A DNA stretch of 13,895 nucleotides. It comes from Nitrosomonas eutropha (lineage in GTDB: Bacteria > Pseudomonadota > Gammaproteobacteria > Burkholderiales > Nitrosomonadaceae). Below the pieces are notes generated by a model. It did no database searches, was not told where the DNA came from, and saw only the letters and a program-made list of their open reading frames with translations. Below are positions 1 to 6,927 of this stretch, piece after piece. Position numbers and translations under genes: made by a program. The DNA is taken from positions 1 to 13,895 of the forward strand of contig JACTML010000111.1 of assembly GCA_014584635.1 (NCBI GenBank). Direction: 5' to 3'. Every line of letters starts with the position of its first letter. Position 1 is the stretch's first letter.

Positions 1-284
1 TCAGGAAAATGGAACAGCAGCGGCAGCATGCCAAATACAGGTAACGATAACCAGACCAGCACAACCAGCAGGAAACCATCCCGAATCTGTAATTCGCGCT
101 TGAATCGCTGAGTCAGTAACCATATGGTTGCGCCACTGCCCAGCGTGATGAACAGTGCTTTGAGAAACTCCGGTAATGATCCGTCTTGCGTCCAGTAGGC
201 AACTGCGCAGGGAATTAACAGAACCAGCCCGAATATAAAGATGACTCTGCTCAGGATATTGGCGACCGCCAGGAAGTGATTCAC
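1..284 (-). CDS. trkH: TrkH-type potassium uptake permease, N-terminal part (cut by left edge)
   Basis: This is the first 94 codons of the K+-translocating membrane subunit of the Trk system, in the inner membrane. Reading the minus strand from a GTG at 284 gives MNHFLAVANILSRVIFIFG, then a hydrophobic helix, the turn YWTQDGS, a second helix and the block RDGFLLVVLVWLSLPVFG. That last block matches the RDGFL...G signature at the start of TrkH helix 2-3. The frame stays open to the window edge. An in-frame TTG at 290 is an alternative start, and neither start has a strong ribosome binding site. It lies 24 bases downstream of the trkA stop on the same strand, so the two are probably co-transcribed and act together: TrkA gates TrkH by binding NAD(H). 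Only the N-terminus is visible, so TrkG/KtrB-like relatives cannot be fully excluded. Confidence 0.85.
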   Translation of the reverse strand, partial: MNHFLAVANILSRVIFIFGLVLLIPCAVAYWTQDGSLPEFLKALFITLGSGATIWLLTQRFKRELQIRDGFLLVVLVWLSLPVFGMLPLLFHFP

Positions 285-308
285 AGACAATACTTCATGA
301 ATAAATGG

Positions 309-1757
309 TTACAGAAATCCGACATTAACCTGAAACAGTTTTTCAACCTGTTGTACCATTTTTTTGTTTACAACAAACAAGATGACGTGGTCATTTTGTT
401 CAATTACGGTATCGTGGTGCGCAATAATCACGGTGGCCCGGTTTCGCTGTTCAGAGAAGTTTTGTTCTTCGTCTTCCGGTAAGTTCTGGCGATAAATATC
501 ACCCGGCGGTAATCCACGCACAATGGCGCCAATGGTTGCTCCTCTGGGTAACCTGATTTCTTCGATCTTGCGACCAACCACCCGGGAGGAGTGGGCATCG
601 CCGTGTGCGACCAGTTCCAATGCTTCAGCTGCCCCTCGCCGCAAGCTATGTACTACGGCGACATCGCCCTGGCGAACATAGGCCAGTAATGAACCGATAG
701 TGACTTGTGCGGGTGAAATGGCGATATCGATTCCGCTGCCCTGCATTAAATCCACATAGATGCTGCGATTGATCAGTGCGATGACTTTGCGTGCGCCCTT
801 GCGCTTGGCCATCAGGGCGGCCATGATATTGTTTTCTTCGTTATCCGTCAGCGCACAGAAAATGTCCATTTCACTGATATTTTCGCTTTCCAGCAGTTCT
901 TCGTCCGTGACATCGCCATGCAGCACCAGAACGTTATGCAGACTTTGGGTGAGTGATTCGCAAACCTTGATGTCTCGTTCGATAATCCTGACCTGATGAG
1001 AGTGTTGTAACACTTCGGCCAGACGTTGACCAATTCTGCCACCACCGGCAATCATCACCCGTTTGACAGGTTTGTCCATACGGCGCAATTCGCGCATAAC
1101 GGCACGAATATTACGGGAAGAAGCAATGAAAAACACTTCATCGTTTTCTTCAACGACTGTGCTGCCTTCGGGGATGATAGGGTGGTTATGGCGAAAAATT
1201 GCAGCAACGCGGGTTTCCAGATCGGGAACATGGCGACGCAATTCTGTCAGCTGGCGCCCGACCAATGATCCACCACGGATTGCCTTGACTGCAACCAGGC
1301 TGACTTTGCCAAAGGCAAAATCCAGAACTTGCAGTGCGCCTGGGAATTCAATCAGTTTTTCGATGTAATTGGTCAATATCCGCTCCGGACAAATCGCGAA
1401 ATCGACACAAAAATTATCCTTGGAGAATATATCCGGGTGATCCAGATAATTTACGGTACGGATGCGGGCAATCCGGGTGGGGGTATTAAACAGACTGGCA
1501 GCCAGCTTGCAAACAACAAGATTGGTTTCATCGCTACCGGTGAGCGCCAGTACCATGTCAGCGTCTTCCATGCCTGCCTGAATCATGACATCGGGATGTG
1601 AGGCACAGCCGACCACTGTGCGTAAATCCAGCCGTTCCTGCAGAGGCGCAAGGCTGCTTCTTGCCTGATCAATAACCGTTATATCGTTCGATTCGCTGAC
1701 CAGGCTTTCTGCTACCGTTGATCCAACCCGACCTGCTCCCAGGATAACAATTTTCAC
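309..1757 (-). CDS. trkA: Trk potassium transporter regulatory NAD-binding subunit TrkA
   Basis: TrkA is the cytoplasmic gating ring of the Trk K+ uptake system. The 482-aa product has the expected duplicated layout. An N-terminal Rossmann fold has GAGRVG at residues 7-12 and the ribose-binding Asp30. A first TrkA-C domain follows (about 145-215). A second Rossmann fold has AGGGRIG at 237-243, and a second TrkA-C domain ends in the typical EKLFQ tail. The start is GTG at 1757; the sequence MKIVILGAGRVG begins exactly there, as in E. coli. The protein is about 24 residues longer than the 458-aa E. coli protein. The excess is a hydrophilic acidic segment at about 417-440, between AIVRG and TVIIAH in the last domain. 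It sits 36 bases after the upstream unknown gene and 24 bases before trkH, which suggests one transcript. Confidence 0.96.
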   Translation of the reverse strand: MKIVILGAGRVGSTVAESLVSESNDITVIDQARSSLAPLQERLDLRTVVGCASHPDVMIQAGMEDADMVLALTGSDETNLVVCKLAASLFNTPTRIARIRTVNYLDHPDIFSKDNFCVDFAICPERILTNYIEKLIEFPGALQVLDFAFGKVSLVAVKAIRGGSLVGRQLTELRRHVPDLETRVAAIFRHNHPIIPEGSTVVEENDEVFFIASSRNIRAVMRELRRMDKPVKRVMIAGGGRIGQRLAEVLQHSHQVRIIERDIKVCESLTQSLHNVLVLHGDVTDEELLESENISEMDIFCALTDNEENNIMAALMAKRKGARKVIALINRSIYVDLMQGSGIDIAISPAQVTIGSLLAYVRQGDVAVVHSLRRGAAEALELVAHGDAHSSRVVGRKIEEIRLPRGATIGAIVRGLPPGDIYRQNLPEDEEQNFSEQRNRATVIIAHHDTVIEQNDHVILFVVNKKMVQQVEKLFQVNVGFL

Positions 1758-1793
1758 TAGAAATGCCTGTTTTTATGAAGGTATTATCAAAAT

Positions 1794-3065
1794 TCAATTA
1801 TGCAGCCATTTCAAGGCAGCAATACGTCGCTCGATTTCTTCTGTGATGCGATGATACCGGGGATCATCGGTACTGCCAAAGCGAGCTTTGAAAGCACTTT
1901 CGGACAGATGTTCGGGTAAATCAGACCATTGCGGGATGAGATCGGTATCGCGGATTCCGGACAGGAGAATATTGCGCATTCTGCGTGCAGAGTCCTGGTT
2001 GGCCATGGCTTTTTCAGCAAAACGTGTGCCGGAAAGGTCTGCGATGAGGTCATTGAAAGAAAATCCACTGCCTGAGCGTGCATCTTCCAGTTCCTTGTAT
2101 AAACCGATTGCATTGGATAACAGTGTGTCTGAATAAGCGGTAATGACTGAGGAAGCCATGAAGTGCATGGCAAGATCGCTGCGTCCATCCAGCGTGATAT
2201 TGATTTTAACCGGATTGGGCCAGTTGGCGGCTTCCGGAATGATCAGTTTGAATGGAACGTGAATGACATGAAAGGCTGTGACCAGGAGTGCTGCCCGAAA
2301 TTCCTCCAGTACATTCTCCTGCGAGGTATGACGCACGGTTTCCCGCATGATGCGCGCCAGTACTTCCGATAGTGGAACCGGTTGTGAAATTTGCCGATGG
2401 TTTTCGTTGAGAAAAAGATGGTAATGCAGCAGTCTGTCCAATGCCTGCTGGTTAAAAAAGGGAAGTTTAAGCGCAGTATGATTGGTGTCATCGCGACCCC
2501 ATCCTTTCCAGTAGTAAGTAATCGCTACCTCGTTGCGGGAAAATTGCAGTTTTCTGAGCGCATCTATTCCGGTGTGTACATCGGGATTGGCAAATTGCAG
2601 CCATATCAGGAATTTTTCGAGCAGGAGAGTAGCGATTACGTCTGGAATATGCAGGTTTCCAATTCTTACCGAGCTGATTTTGGGAAGGTCGTCTGTTTCA
2701 GTCAGCGTGGCCTGCAGATTTAAGTAGCCCTCTGTTATTTTCGCGGGAATCGGCAAACTGAACTGAATTTGTGCGGTTTTGTTATGAACGATAGTTTGTG
2801 CGTGGCCTTGTCCAAAATGATGCGTCAGGTAATTTAGTGCATTATCAATATCATCTGCCAGGATTCTGATCGTTGCGGATGTGCCGGGAAGAACCTGATA
2901 GCGATGAATATCGAGAATATTTTTTGCGCGTGCAATTTGTTCTGGTGTAATCGAGATTGTTCTCGTGATTTTTGGCTGGTTATCTATGGCCAGGTAAGCA
3001 ATTCCGGCAAGAAAGCCGATCAGAATCAGTAGGCTGATCCCTGTCAGTTTGAGTAATTTCCGCAT
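1794..3065 (-). CDS. Membrane-anchored protein of unknown function upstream of trkA
   Basis: I do not recognise this 423-aa protein. It starts with ATG at 3065 and MRKLLK, followed by one hydrophobic helix at about residues 8-26. This fits a signal anchor or uncleaved signal peptide placing the rest in the periplasm. There is no lipobox. Residues 30-200 look like a beta-rich domain with few charges. Residues 205-423 look mostly helical. They contain the most family-like stretch, DLAMHFMASSVITAY (about 297-311), KELEDAR (324-330) and SGSGFSFNDL (331-340) followed by ADLSGTRFAEKA, and the protein ends in a charged helix. The clustered His, Glu and Asp here would suit a metal or catalytic site, but that is a guess. 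It is the first gene of the probable minus-strand unit leading to trkA and trkH, 36 bases before trkA. No Shine-Dalgarno sequence is evident before the ATG. Confidence 0.85.
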   Translation of the reverse strand: MRKLLKLTGISLLILIGFLAGIAYLAIDNQPKITRTISITPEQIARAKNILDIHRYQVLPGTSATIRILADDIDNALNYLTHHFGQGHAQTIVHNKTAQIQFSLPIPAKITEGYLNLQATLTETDDLPKISSVRIGNLHIPDVIATLLLEKFLIWLQFANPDVHTGIDALRKLQFSRNEVAITYYWKGWGRDDTNHTALKLPFFNQQALDRLLHYHLFLNENHRQISQPVPLSEVLARIMRETVRHTSQENVLEEFRAALLVTAFHVIHVPFKLIIPEAANWPNPVKINITLDGRSDLAMHFMASSVITAYSDTLLSNAIGLYKELEDARSGSGFSFNDLIADLSGTRFAEKAMANQDSARRMRNILLSGIRDTDLIPQWSDLPEHLSESAFKARFGSTDDPRYHRITEEIERRIAALKWLHN

Positions 3066-3103
3066 GCAGTAATAGTGGTTTTATATCGGCTTGTGTGTAA
3101 TCT

Positions 3104-3121
3104 GGTTACTGTCTGGTAACC
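3104..3121. repeat. Short inverted repeat in the spacer upstream of the unknown gene
   Basis: The arms GGTTAC (3104-3109) and GTAACC (3116-3121) are perfect complements separated by six bases. They lie about 40-60 bases upstream of the ATG at 3065, in the region where a minus-strand promoter is expected. A TATAAA on the minus strand lies between this repeat and the gene. It could be an operator or chance; a 6-bp repeat alone is weak evidence. Nothing else stands out in the 3066-3167 spacer. Confidence 0.25.
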
Positions 3122-3167
3122 GATTGCCACTTCAAACCGACGTGGTGTTTTATCGCGATGTACTATT

Positions 3168-3332
3168 ATGAATGAAGCGGGAGTATTTCAGATATTGGTT
3201 TTTTCTGATGATGCCTGTGAGCGTATAGCATCTGTTGCCGGCTATCTGCCAGACCGGTGTTTATTCTTGTGCTGGAAAATCTTTAAAAACGCTCACGGCT
3301 TGGAAACCTCGTATTACCACCAGAATCTGTAG
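3168..3332 (+). CDS. Possible small ORF, 54 codons, unconfirmed
   Basis: An ATG at 3168 opens a 54-codon frame ending with TAG at 3330-3332. Its product begins MNEAGVFQILVFSDDACERI and continues with a Cys-rich hydrophobic stretch (CLFLCW, about residues 31-36). It would run divergently from the unknown gene at 3065 and overlap the 3' end of the Slp gene tail-to-tail by 19 bases. No convincing ribosome binding site precedes the ATG. A TTGCCA (3124-3129) and TTTTAT (3148-3153) pair with an 18-base gap could be a weak promoter. I do not recognise the product. The composition is protein-like, but an open frame this short is expected by chance, so this is a candidate only. Confidence 0.18.
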   Translation: MNEAGVFQILVFSDDACERIASVAGYLPDRCLFLCWKIFKNAHGLETSYYHQNL

Positions 3333-3871
3333 GGTGTGTAATAACCATTGTAAAAAAATGGATACCCATAATAGCCGGGATAGGGGCCATAACGATACCG
3401 ACTGTTCCAGTACAGATTGTCTTCCCGGTAGCTTAACGGCCAGAGGTGAATGGCTTTGGCTGTGATGAGCGGAATATGTATGGTTTTGTTTCCAACCGTA
3501 CGTTCGATATTTTCTTTTACCGATCCGGTGACCGTTACTTCAGTTCCCTTGATAAAGATTGCCGGATCCAGGAATTCACTGGTTCTAACAGCAAAGCGTC
3601 CTTCTCCAGGCTGATCCGTTTGCGGGTAGCCATGCCGGTTCAGTGGATAGAAAAGCACTTGCATCAGGCTGGAGTCAGCTTCATTTTCTATTTCGATAAC
3701 CGTGCCTCCCCAGCGAATGGGTGTGTCTTTATAGGCATCTGTATTTTGAGCAATCAGCTGGTAAGGGATATCTGTGGCTGAAAAATTTCTGATATCCGGC
3801 GGCATGCTGGTACATGCGCTAAGGAGAAGCACGCTGTATAACAGAAAACATAAGCGGGCATAAGAGTTCAT
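3314..3871 (-). CDS. Slp-family outer-membrane lipoprotein
   Basis: The 185-aa product starts with ATG at 3871. A TTG 12 codons further upstream is also open but would spoil the signal peptide. MNSYARLCFLLYSVLLLSAC is a classic lipoprotein signal with lipobox LSAC and Cys20 as the lipidated residue. The mature part contains the Slp-type beta domain: RWGGTVIEIEN, a variable loop, then GRFAVRTSEFLDP, KGTEVTVTGSV and a final ITAKAIHLW. Slp proteins (starvation-inducible lipoprotein of E. coli and relatives) are anchored in the outer membrane; their biochemical role is unclear. Asp is absent from the +2 position (Thr follows the Cys), which agrees with export to the outer membrane. The last 32 residues form an unusual aromatic tail. 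The gene appears to be monocistronic, transcribed divergently from minCDE. Confidence 0.88.
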   Translation of the reverse strand: MNSYARLCFLLYSVLLLSACTSMPPDIRNFSATDIPYQLIAQNTDAYKDTPIRWGGTVIEIENEADSSLMQVLFYPLNRHGYPQTDQPGEGRFAVRTSEFLDPAIFIKGTEVTVTGSVKENIERTVGNKTIHIPLITAKAIHLWPLSYREDNLYWNSRYRYGPYPGYYGYPFFYNGYYTPYRFWW

Positions 3872-3934
3872 ATTTTTCTGCTGACGGTGGTTGGAAGAGA
3901 ATACCAAGCTAAAAACTACTGATTAGACAAATAC

Positions 3935-3943
3935 TTTATAGCA
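3935..3943 (-). promoter_or_regulatory. Candidate extended -10 promoter for the Slp gene
   Basis: On the minus strand this reads TGCTATAAA, matching the extended -10 pattern TGnTATAAT with one change. It lies about 64-72 bases upstream of the Slp start at 3871. No good -35 box is visible at 16-18 bases, which is acceptable for an extended -10 promoter. It is inferred from pattern only. Confidence 0.35.
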
Positions 3944-4001
3944 AGATTCGCTGATTGCCTGATAGAAATTTGCGAAAACAGAATAACTTTGAATTCATCT
4001 G

Positions 4002-4029
4002 ATTTTACTGGTTTGCCAATCAGTAAAAT
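4002..4029. repeat. Inverted repeat in the slp-minC divergent region
   Basis: ATTTTACTG (4002-4010) and CAGTAAAAT (4021-4029) are perfect 9-bp complements with a 10-base loop. Allowing a small bulge, pairing extends to CTGAT (3999-4003) with ATCAG (4031-4035). The repeat lies between the divergent Slp and min promoters. It could insulate them as a hairpin or be a protein-binding site. It lacks the GC-rich stem and T-run of a standard terminator. Confidence 0.45.
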
Positions 4030-4061
4030 AATCAGGCTGCTGTTAGGGTGCTGTCGAATGC

Positions 4062-4082
4062 TTTGAAATGGATCATTTCAAA
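4062..4082. promoter_or_regulatory. Perfect palindromic site upstream of the min promoter
   Basis: TTTGAAATG (4062-4070), a 3-base centre GAT, and CATTTCAAA (4074-4082) form a perfect dyad with 9-bp half-sites. The centre lies about 60 bases upstream of the TATAAT at 4132, so near -72 relative to the expected transcription start. That is a typical place for an activator dimer. The spacing and symmetry suit a helix-turn-helix dimer operator. No specific regulator can be assigned from the sequence. Confidence 0.45.
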
Positions 4083-4108
4083 ATTTCTGTTTAGTGCTGA
4101 TCAAACCC

Positions 4109-4137
4109 GTTTATTCCGTTTGATTGAAAGGTATAAT
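4109..4137 (+). promoter_or_regulatory. Candidate sigma-70 promoter for minCDE
   Basis: A perfect TATAAT lies at 4132-4137, about 115 bases upstream of minC. The region 16-18 bases upstream (about 4109-4115) is only T-rich and a poor match to TTGACA. An upstream activator would be consistent with such a weak -35, and the dyad at 4062-4082 could bind one. A second AT-rich palindrome, CTTATATAAG (4226-4235), lies just before the minC ribosome binding site. Confidence 0.5.
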
Positions 4138-4252
4138 ACCGCTTCTCATTTTTCCTCTGACTCTGAACCGTCTTGTTTATTCTGTCGAGCTCCTGTTTTC
4201 AAGTGTTTTTGTCGGACAACTTCCGCTTATATAAGACTGGGGAATTTCTGGT

Positions 4253-4978
4253 ATGAATCAGTCTTCTGTTCTGGATTTCAGAAGTGGTACCTTCTTCGCG
4301 CCAATCCTGGTTCTGTACAGTAACGATATGGAAATGATCAGCCAGCGATTGCAGGAAAAAATTGCGGATGCCCCTGATTTTTTCAAAAATTCCCCCGTAC
4401 TGTTCGACTTAACTGAGCTCAACGAGCGTGACATAAAAATTGATGTTGCTGCGTTGATAGCGCTCCTTCGTCAGCTGAGTTTTTTTCCTGTCGGGATCAG
4501 GGGAGGAGATTCAACCCAGGAAAAGCAGGCGCTGGAATTGACCGTTCCGGTTGATACGGGTCGCAGTCGTGGCGATATTATTTTTGCCAGAACAGAAGTG
4601 GAAAAGGATGTTGTTCCGGAAATTCAGATAGCGGCCGGGAAAACAGCTCATACGCCGGCGATGATGATTACTCAGCCGGTACGTTCAGGCCAGCGGGTCT
4701 ATGCTGCCAGCGATCTGGTGATTCTGGCGCAAGTCAGCGCGGGGGCGGAGATTATGGCTGAGGGTAACATCCATGTTTACAATACGCTAAGAGGGCGTGC
4801 TTTGGCAGGTGTGCAGGGAGATATTCAGGCAAGACTTTTTTGTCTGGATCTGCAGGCAGAGCTGGTTTCGATTGCCGGTATTTATAAAACCAGCGAAGAC
4901 TTAAGGGAGATTTCCGGAAAGAAACCGGTACAGGTTTATTTGCAAAATCAGGCACTGATTATCGAAGAATTAAGCTAA
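4253..4978 (+). CDS. minC: Septum site-determining protein MinC
   Basis: MinC is the FtsZ-polymerisation inhibitor that blocks division near the cell poles; it is brought to the membrane by MinD. The 241-aa product shows both domains. The N-terminal FtsZ-interacting domain (about 1-110) includes [12 protein letters not shown] and [12 protein letters not shown] linker (about 110-135) leads to the C-terminal beta-helix (about 136-241), with the MinD-binding PVRSGQR motif, [26 protein letters not shown] and [10 protein letters not shown]. The ATG at 4253 is preceded at good distance by TGGGGA. It is the first gene of minC-minD-minE, with 25 bases to minD. Length and motifs are normal for the family. 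Confidence 0.97.
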   Translation: MNQSSVLDFRSGTFFAPILVLYSNDMEMISQRLQEKIADAPDFFKNSPVLFDLTELNERDIKIDVAALIALLRQLSFFPVGIRGGDSTQEKQALELTVPVDTGRSRGDIIFARTEVEKDVVPEIQIAAGKTAHTPAMMITQPVRSGQRVYAASDLVILAQVSAGAEIMAEGNIHVYNTLRGRALAGVQGDIQARLFCLDLQAELVSIAGIYKTSEDLREISGKKPVQVYLQNQALIIEELS

Positions 4979-5003
4979 AAACATTTCTGAGAAGGAGATT
5001 CAA

Positions 5004-5813
5004 TTGGCAAGAATCATAGTTGTAACATCCGGGAAGGGAGGGGTTGGTAAAACAACGACCAGTGCCGCCATTGCCATGGGGCTGGCGAAAAGAGGACATA
5101 AAACAGCCGTCATTGATTTTGACGTTGGCCTGCGCAATCTGGATTTGATCATGGGCTGTGAACGTCGCGTAGTATATGATTTTGTCAATGTTATTAATGG
5201 CGAAGCAAATCTTAACCAGGCGTTAATTCGCGACAAGAATTGCAACCAGCTCTATATTCTTCCCGCGTCGCAGACCCGCGACAAGGATGCACTGAATCTG
5301 GAAGGAGTGGGCAGGGTGCTGGAGGAGCTTTCCAAGGATTTCAAATATATTGTCTGTGATTCGCCTGCGGGGATTGAAAAGGGGGCTTATCTGTCAATGT
5401 ACTATGCGGATGATGCGTTTGTTGTGACAAACCCTGAAGTTTCATCCGTCAGGGATTCGGACCGTATGCTGGGAATATTGTCCAGCAAATCGCGTCGGGC
5501 CGAGTTGAATATGGAGCCGATCAAAGAGTATTTGCTGTTATCGCGTTATGATCCGGAGCGGGTTGAATCCGGTGAAATGCTGAGTCTGGAAGATGTACAG
5601 GAAATTCTGTCGCTGCATTTGCTTGGTGTTATTCCGGAATCCAAGGCAGTATTGAATGCTTCAAACTCGGGCGTTCCAGTCATTCTGGATGAAAAAAGCG
5701 ATGCGGGACAGGCTTATGCGGATGTAGTGGCGCGTTATCTTGGTGAGAAAAGACCTCTTCGTTTCATCGATAATAAAAAGGGTTTTTTCAGAAAGCTGTT
5801 TGGAGGTAAATAA
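5004..5813 (+). CDS. minD: Septum site-determining ATPase MinD
   Basis: MinD is the membrane-cycling ATPase of the Min system; the ATP-bound dimer recruits MinC and is released by MinE. The 269-aa product has the deviant Walker A motif GKGGVGKTT (residues 10-18, with signature Lys11 and Lys16). It also has the VIDFDVGLRNLDL switch region (Asp38, Asp40), CDSPAGIE, and the C-terminal amphipathic membrane-targeting helix GFFRKLFGGK. The start codon is TTG at 5004. It is supported by a strong AGGAG six bases upstream (4993-4997) and by exact alignment of MARIIVVTSGKGG with the family N-terminus. The stop overlaps the minE start by one base, suggesting translational coupling. Confidence 0.98.
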   Translation: MARIIVVTSGKGGVGKTTTSAAIAMGLAKRGHKTAVIDFDVGLRNLDLIMGCERRVVYDFVNVINGEANLNQALIRDKNCNQLYILPASQTRDKDALNLEGVGRVLEELSKDFKYIVCDSPAGIEKGAYLSMYYADDAFVVTNPEVSSVRDSDRMLGILSSKSRRAELNMEPIKEYLLLSRYDPERVESGEMLSLEDVQEILSLHLLGVIPESKAVLNASNSGVPVILDEKSDAGQAYADVVARYLGEKRPLRFIDNKKGFFRKLFGGK

Positions 5814-6109
5814 TGAGCTTACTGGATTATTTCAGATCGTCTAAATCGAAAACAGCTTCGGTTGCCAAGGAACGGTTGCAGATTCTTGTTGCACATGAGC
5901 GTTATTACCGTAACAAGCCATCTTATCTGCCACAGCTGCAGGAAGAATTGATGCAGGTTATCCGGAAATACGTACAAGTAGATCAGGATGCCATATCCGT
6001 AAAGTTTGAGCAGGATGATAATCAGGAGACACTGGAGCTGAATATCGTTTTGCCGGATACGCAAAACACTCGGAGTACTCAACAGGATGTGGTTAGAAAC
6101 GCGCTTTAG
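5813..6109 (+). CDS. minE: Cell division topological specificity factor MinE
   Basis: MinE stimulates the MinD ATPase and drives pole-to-pole oscillation, confining MinCD inhibition to the poles. The 98-aa product begins MSLLDYF, the membrane-targeting N-terminus. Next come the anti-MinCD segment (TASVAKERLQILVAHER, about 14-30) and the topological specificity domain (about 36-82: YLPQLQEELMQVIRKYVQ and LELNIVLP). It is ten residues longer than E. coli MinE owing to a polar tail (NTRSTQQDVV...). The ATG at 5813 overlaps the minD stop as TAATG, and GGAGG lies upstream at the end of minD. It is the last gene of the min operon. Confidence 0.97.
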   Translation: MSLLDYFRSSKSKTASVAKERLQILVAHERYYRNKPSYLPQLQEELMQVIRKYVQVDQDAISVKFEQDDNQETLELNIVLPDTQNTRSTQQDVVRNAL

Positions 6110-6161
6110 GGTACTTCCGGGAATTATTTTTTAGAACCGGATTTTTCAGGATGTTTTTTAT

Positions 6162-6186
6162 TTTCTGAAATTCATCAGAAATTTTT
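6162..6186 (+). terminator. Weak terminator-like hairpin after minE
   Basis: TTTCTGA (6162-6168) and TCAGAAA (6175-6181) pair perfectly around the loop AATTCA, followed at once by five Ts (6182-6186). The layout is that of an intrinsic terminator, but the stem is AT-rich and only 7 bp, so termination may be partial. It ends just before lolB. Confidence 0.4.
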
Positions 6187-6215
6187 CCGGGAGAGTGGCT
6201 GTCAGGTTTCCTGAA

Positions 6216-6902
6216 ATGATTTGTATTGTATTTTTTCACTTTTTTAATTTGCGTATCAGTAGAACCGGATGCAAAAAGTGGATTCTGGGTGTGATTTTAG
6301 TTTTGGCCGGCTGTGTCACGCCTGAGACACGTCATGCCGAAATAACGACGATCATTATTCAACCGGAGCATGGACAGGTTGATCTTGCGGGCAAGCCGTT
6401 TATACTCACCGGCCGCTTGGTAGTCAATGCCAGGCAGCAGAAGTTTTCCGGTGGAATGCGCTGGCGACATGCAAAAAAACGTGACGAGATTTATTTGTTC
6501 TCTCCGCTTGGCCAGGTTGTTGCAGAAATTTTTCGGGATCAGACAGGCGTTCGTCTGACTACTTCCGAACCGGCAGTTTATCAGGCACAAAGTGCAGAAT
6601 ATCTTACCAGCCAGGTTTTAGGCTGGGAGCTGCCCCTCGCCGGTTTGCAATTTTGGGTGCGCGGAGAACATTTTCCAGGCACGGTTGCGGAAAAAGATCT
6701 GGATAAAGGTAATCGTGCTGTGGCCATTCGCCAGGACGGGTGGAATATTCTCTATCGAAACTATTATCCGGAACGGCCGGATGTTTCTTCCTTGCCCAAA
6801 TTGCTGGAATTCAGTCGATCCGGCATAAAGATGAAATTGATTATTGACCAGTGGGGGAAGGGAGATAAAGGTGCTGCTGGAATGAGTGGAGAACAGTCAT
6901 GA
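6216..6902 (+). CDS. lolB: Outer-membrane lipoprotein insertion factor LolB
   Basis: LolB accepts lipoproteins from the periplasmic carrier LolA and inserts them into the outer membrane; it is itself a lipoprotein. The lipobox LAGC is followed by the LolB fold: FILTGRLVVNAR, FSGGMRWRH, DEIYLFSPLGQVVAEIF, a long variable middle, YLTSQVLGWELPL, LQFWVRG, and a final basic KLIIDQW strand. The start is uncertain. GTG at 6195 has its purine run directly abutting. ATG at 6216 has AGG at an acceptable distance and puts the lipid Cys at residue 33. TTG at 6249 would give the most ordinary signal length (Cys22) but has no ribosome binding site. The gene is next to ispE, as in many beta- and gammaproteobacteria. 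Confidence 0.92.
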   Translation: MICIVFFHFFNLRISRTGCKKWILGVILVLAGCVTPETRHAEITTIIIQPEHGQVDLAGKPFILTGRLVVNARQQKFSGGMRWRHAKKRDEIYLFSPLGQVVAEIFRDQTGVRLTTSEPAVYQAQSAEYLTSQVLGWELPLAGLQFWVRGEHFPGTVAEKDLDKGNRAVAIRQDGWNILYRNYYPERPDVSSLPKLLEFSRSGIKMKLIIDQWGKGDKGAAGMSGEQS

Positions 6903-6927
6903 CAGCTTTAGTTCCTGTATGGGCTAT

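Noticed and set aside
3872-3907. TTG start 12 codons upstream of the Slp ATG
   Set aside because: It would put a polar stretch before the lipoprotein signal peptide; the ATG at 3871 gives a normal lipobox at Cys20.
4048-4323. 91-codon plus-strand frame upstream of and into minC
   Set aside because: It covers the predicted min promoter and the minC ribosome binding site and overlaps minC in another frame; the Cys/Phe-rich product looks random.
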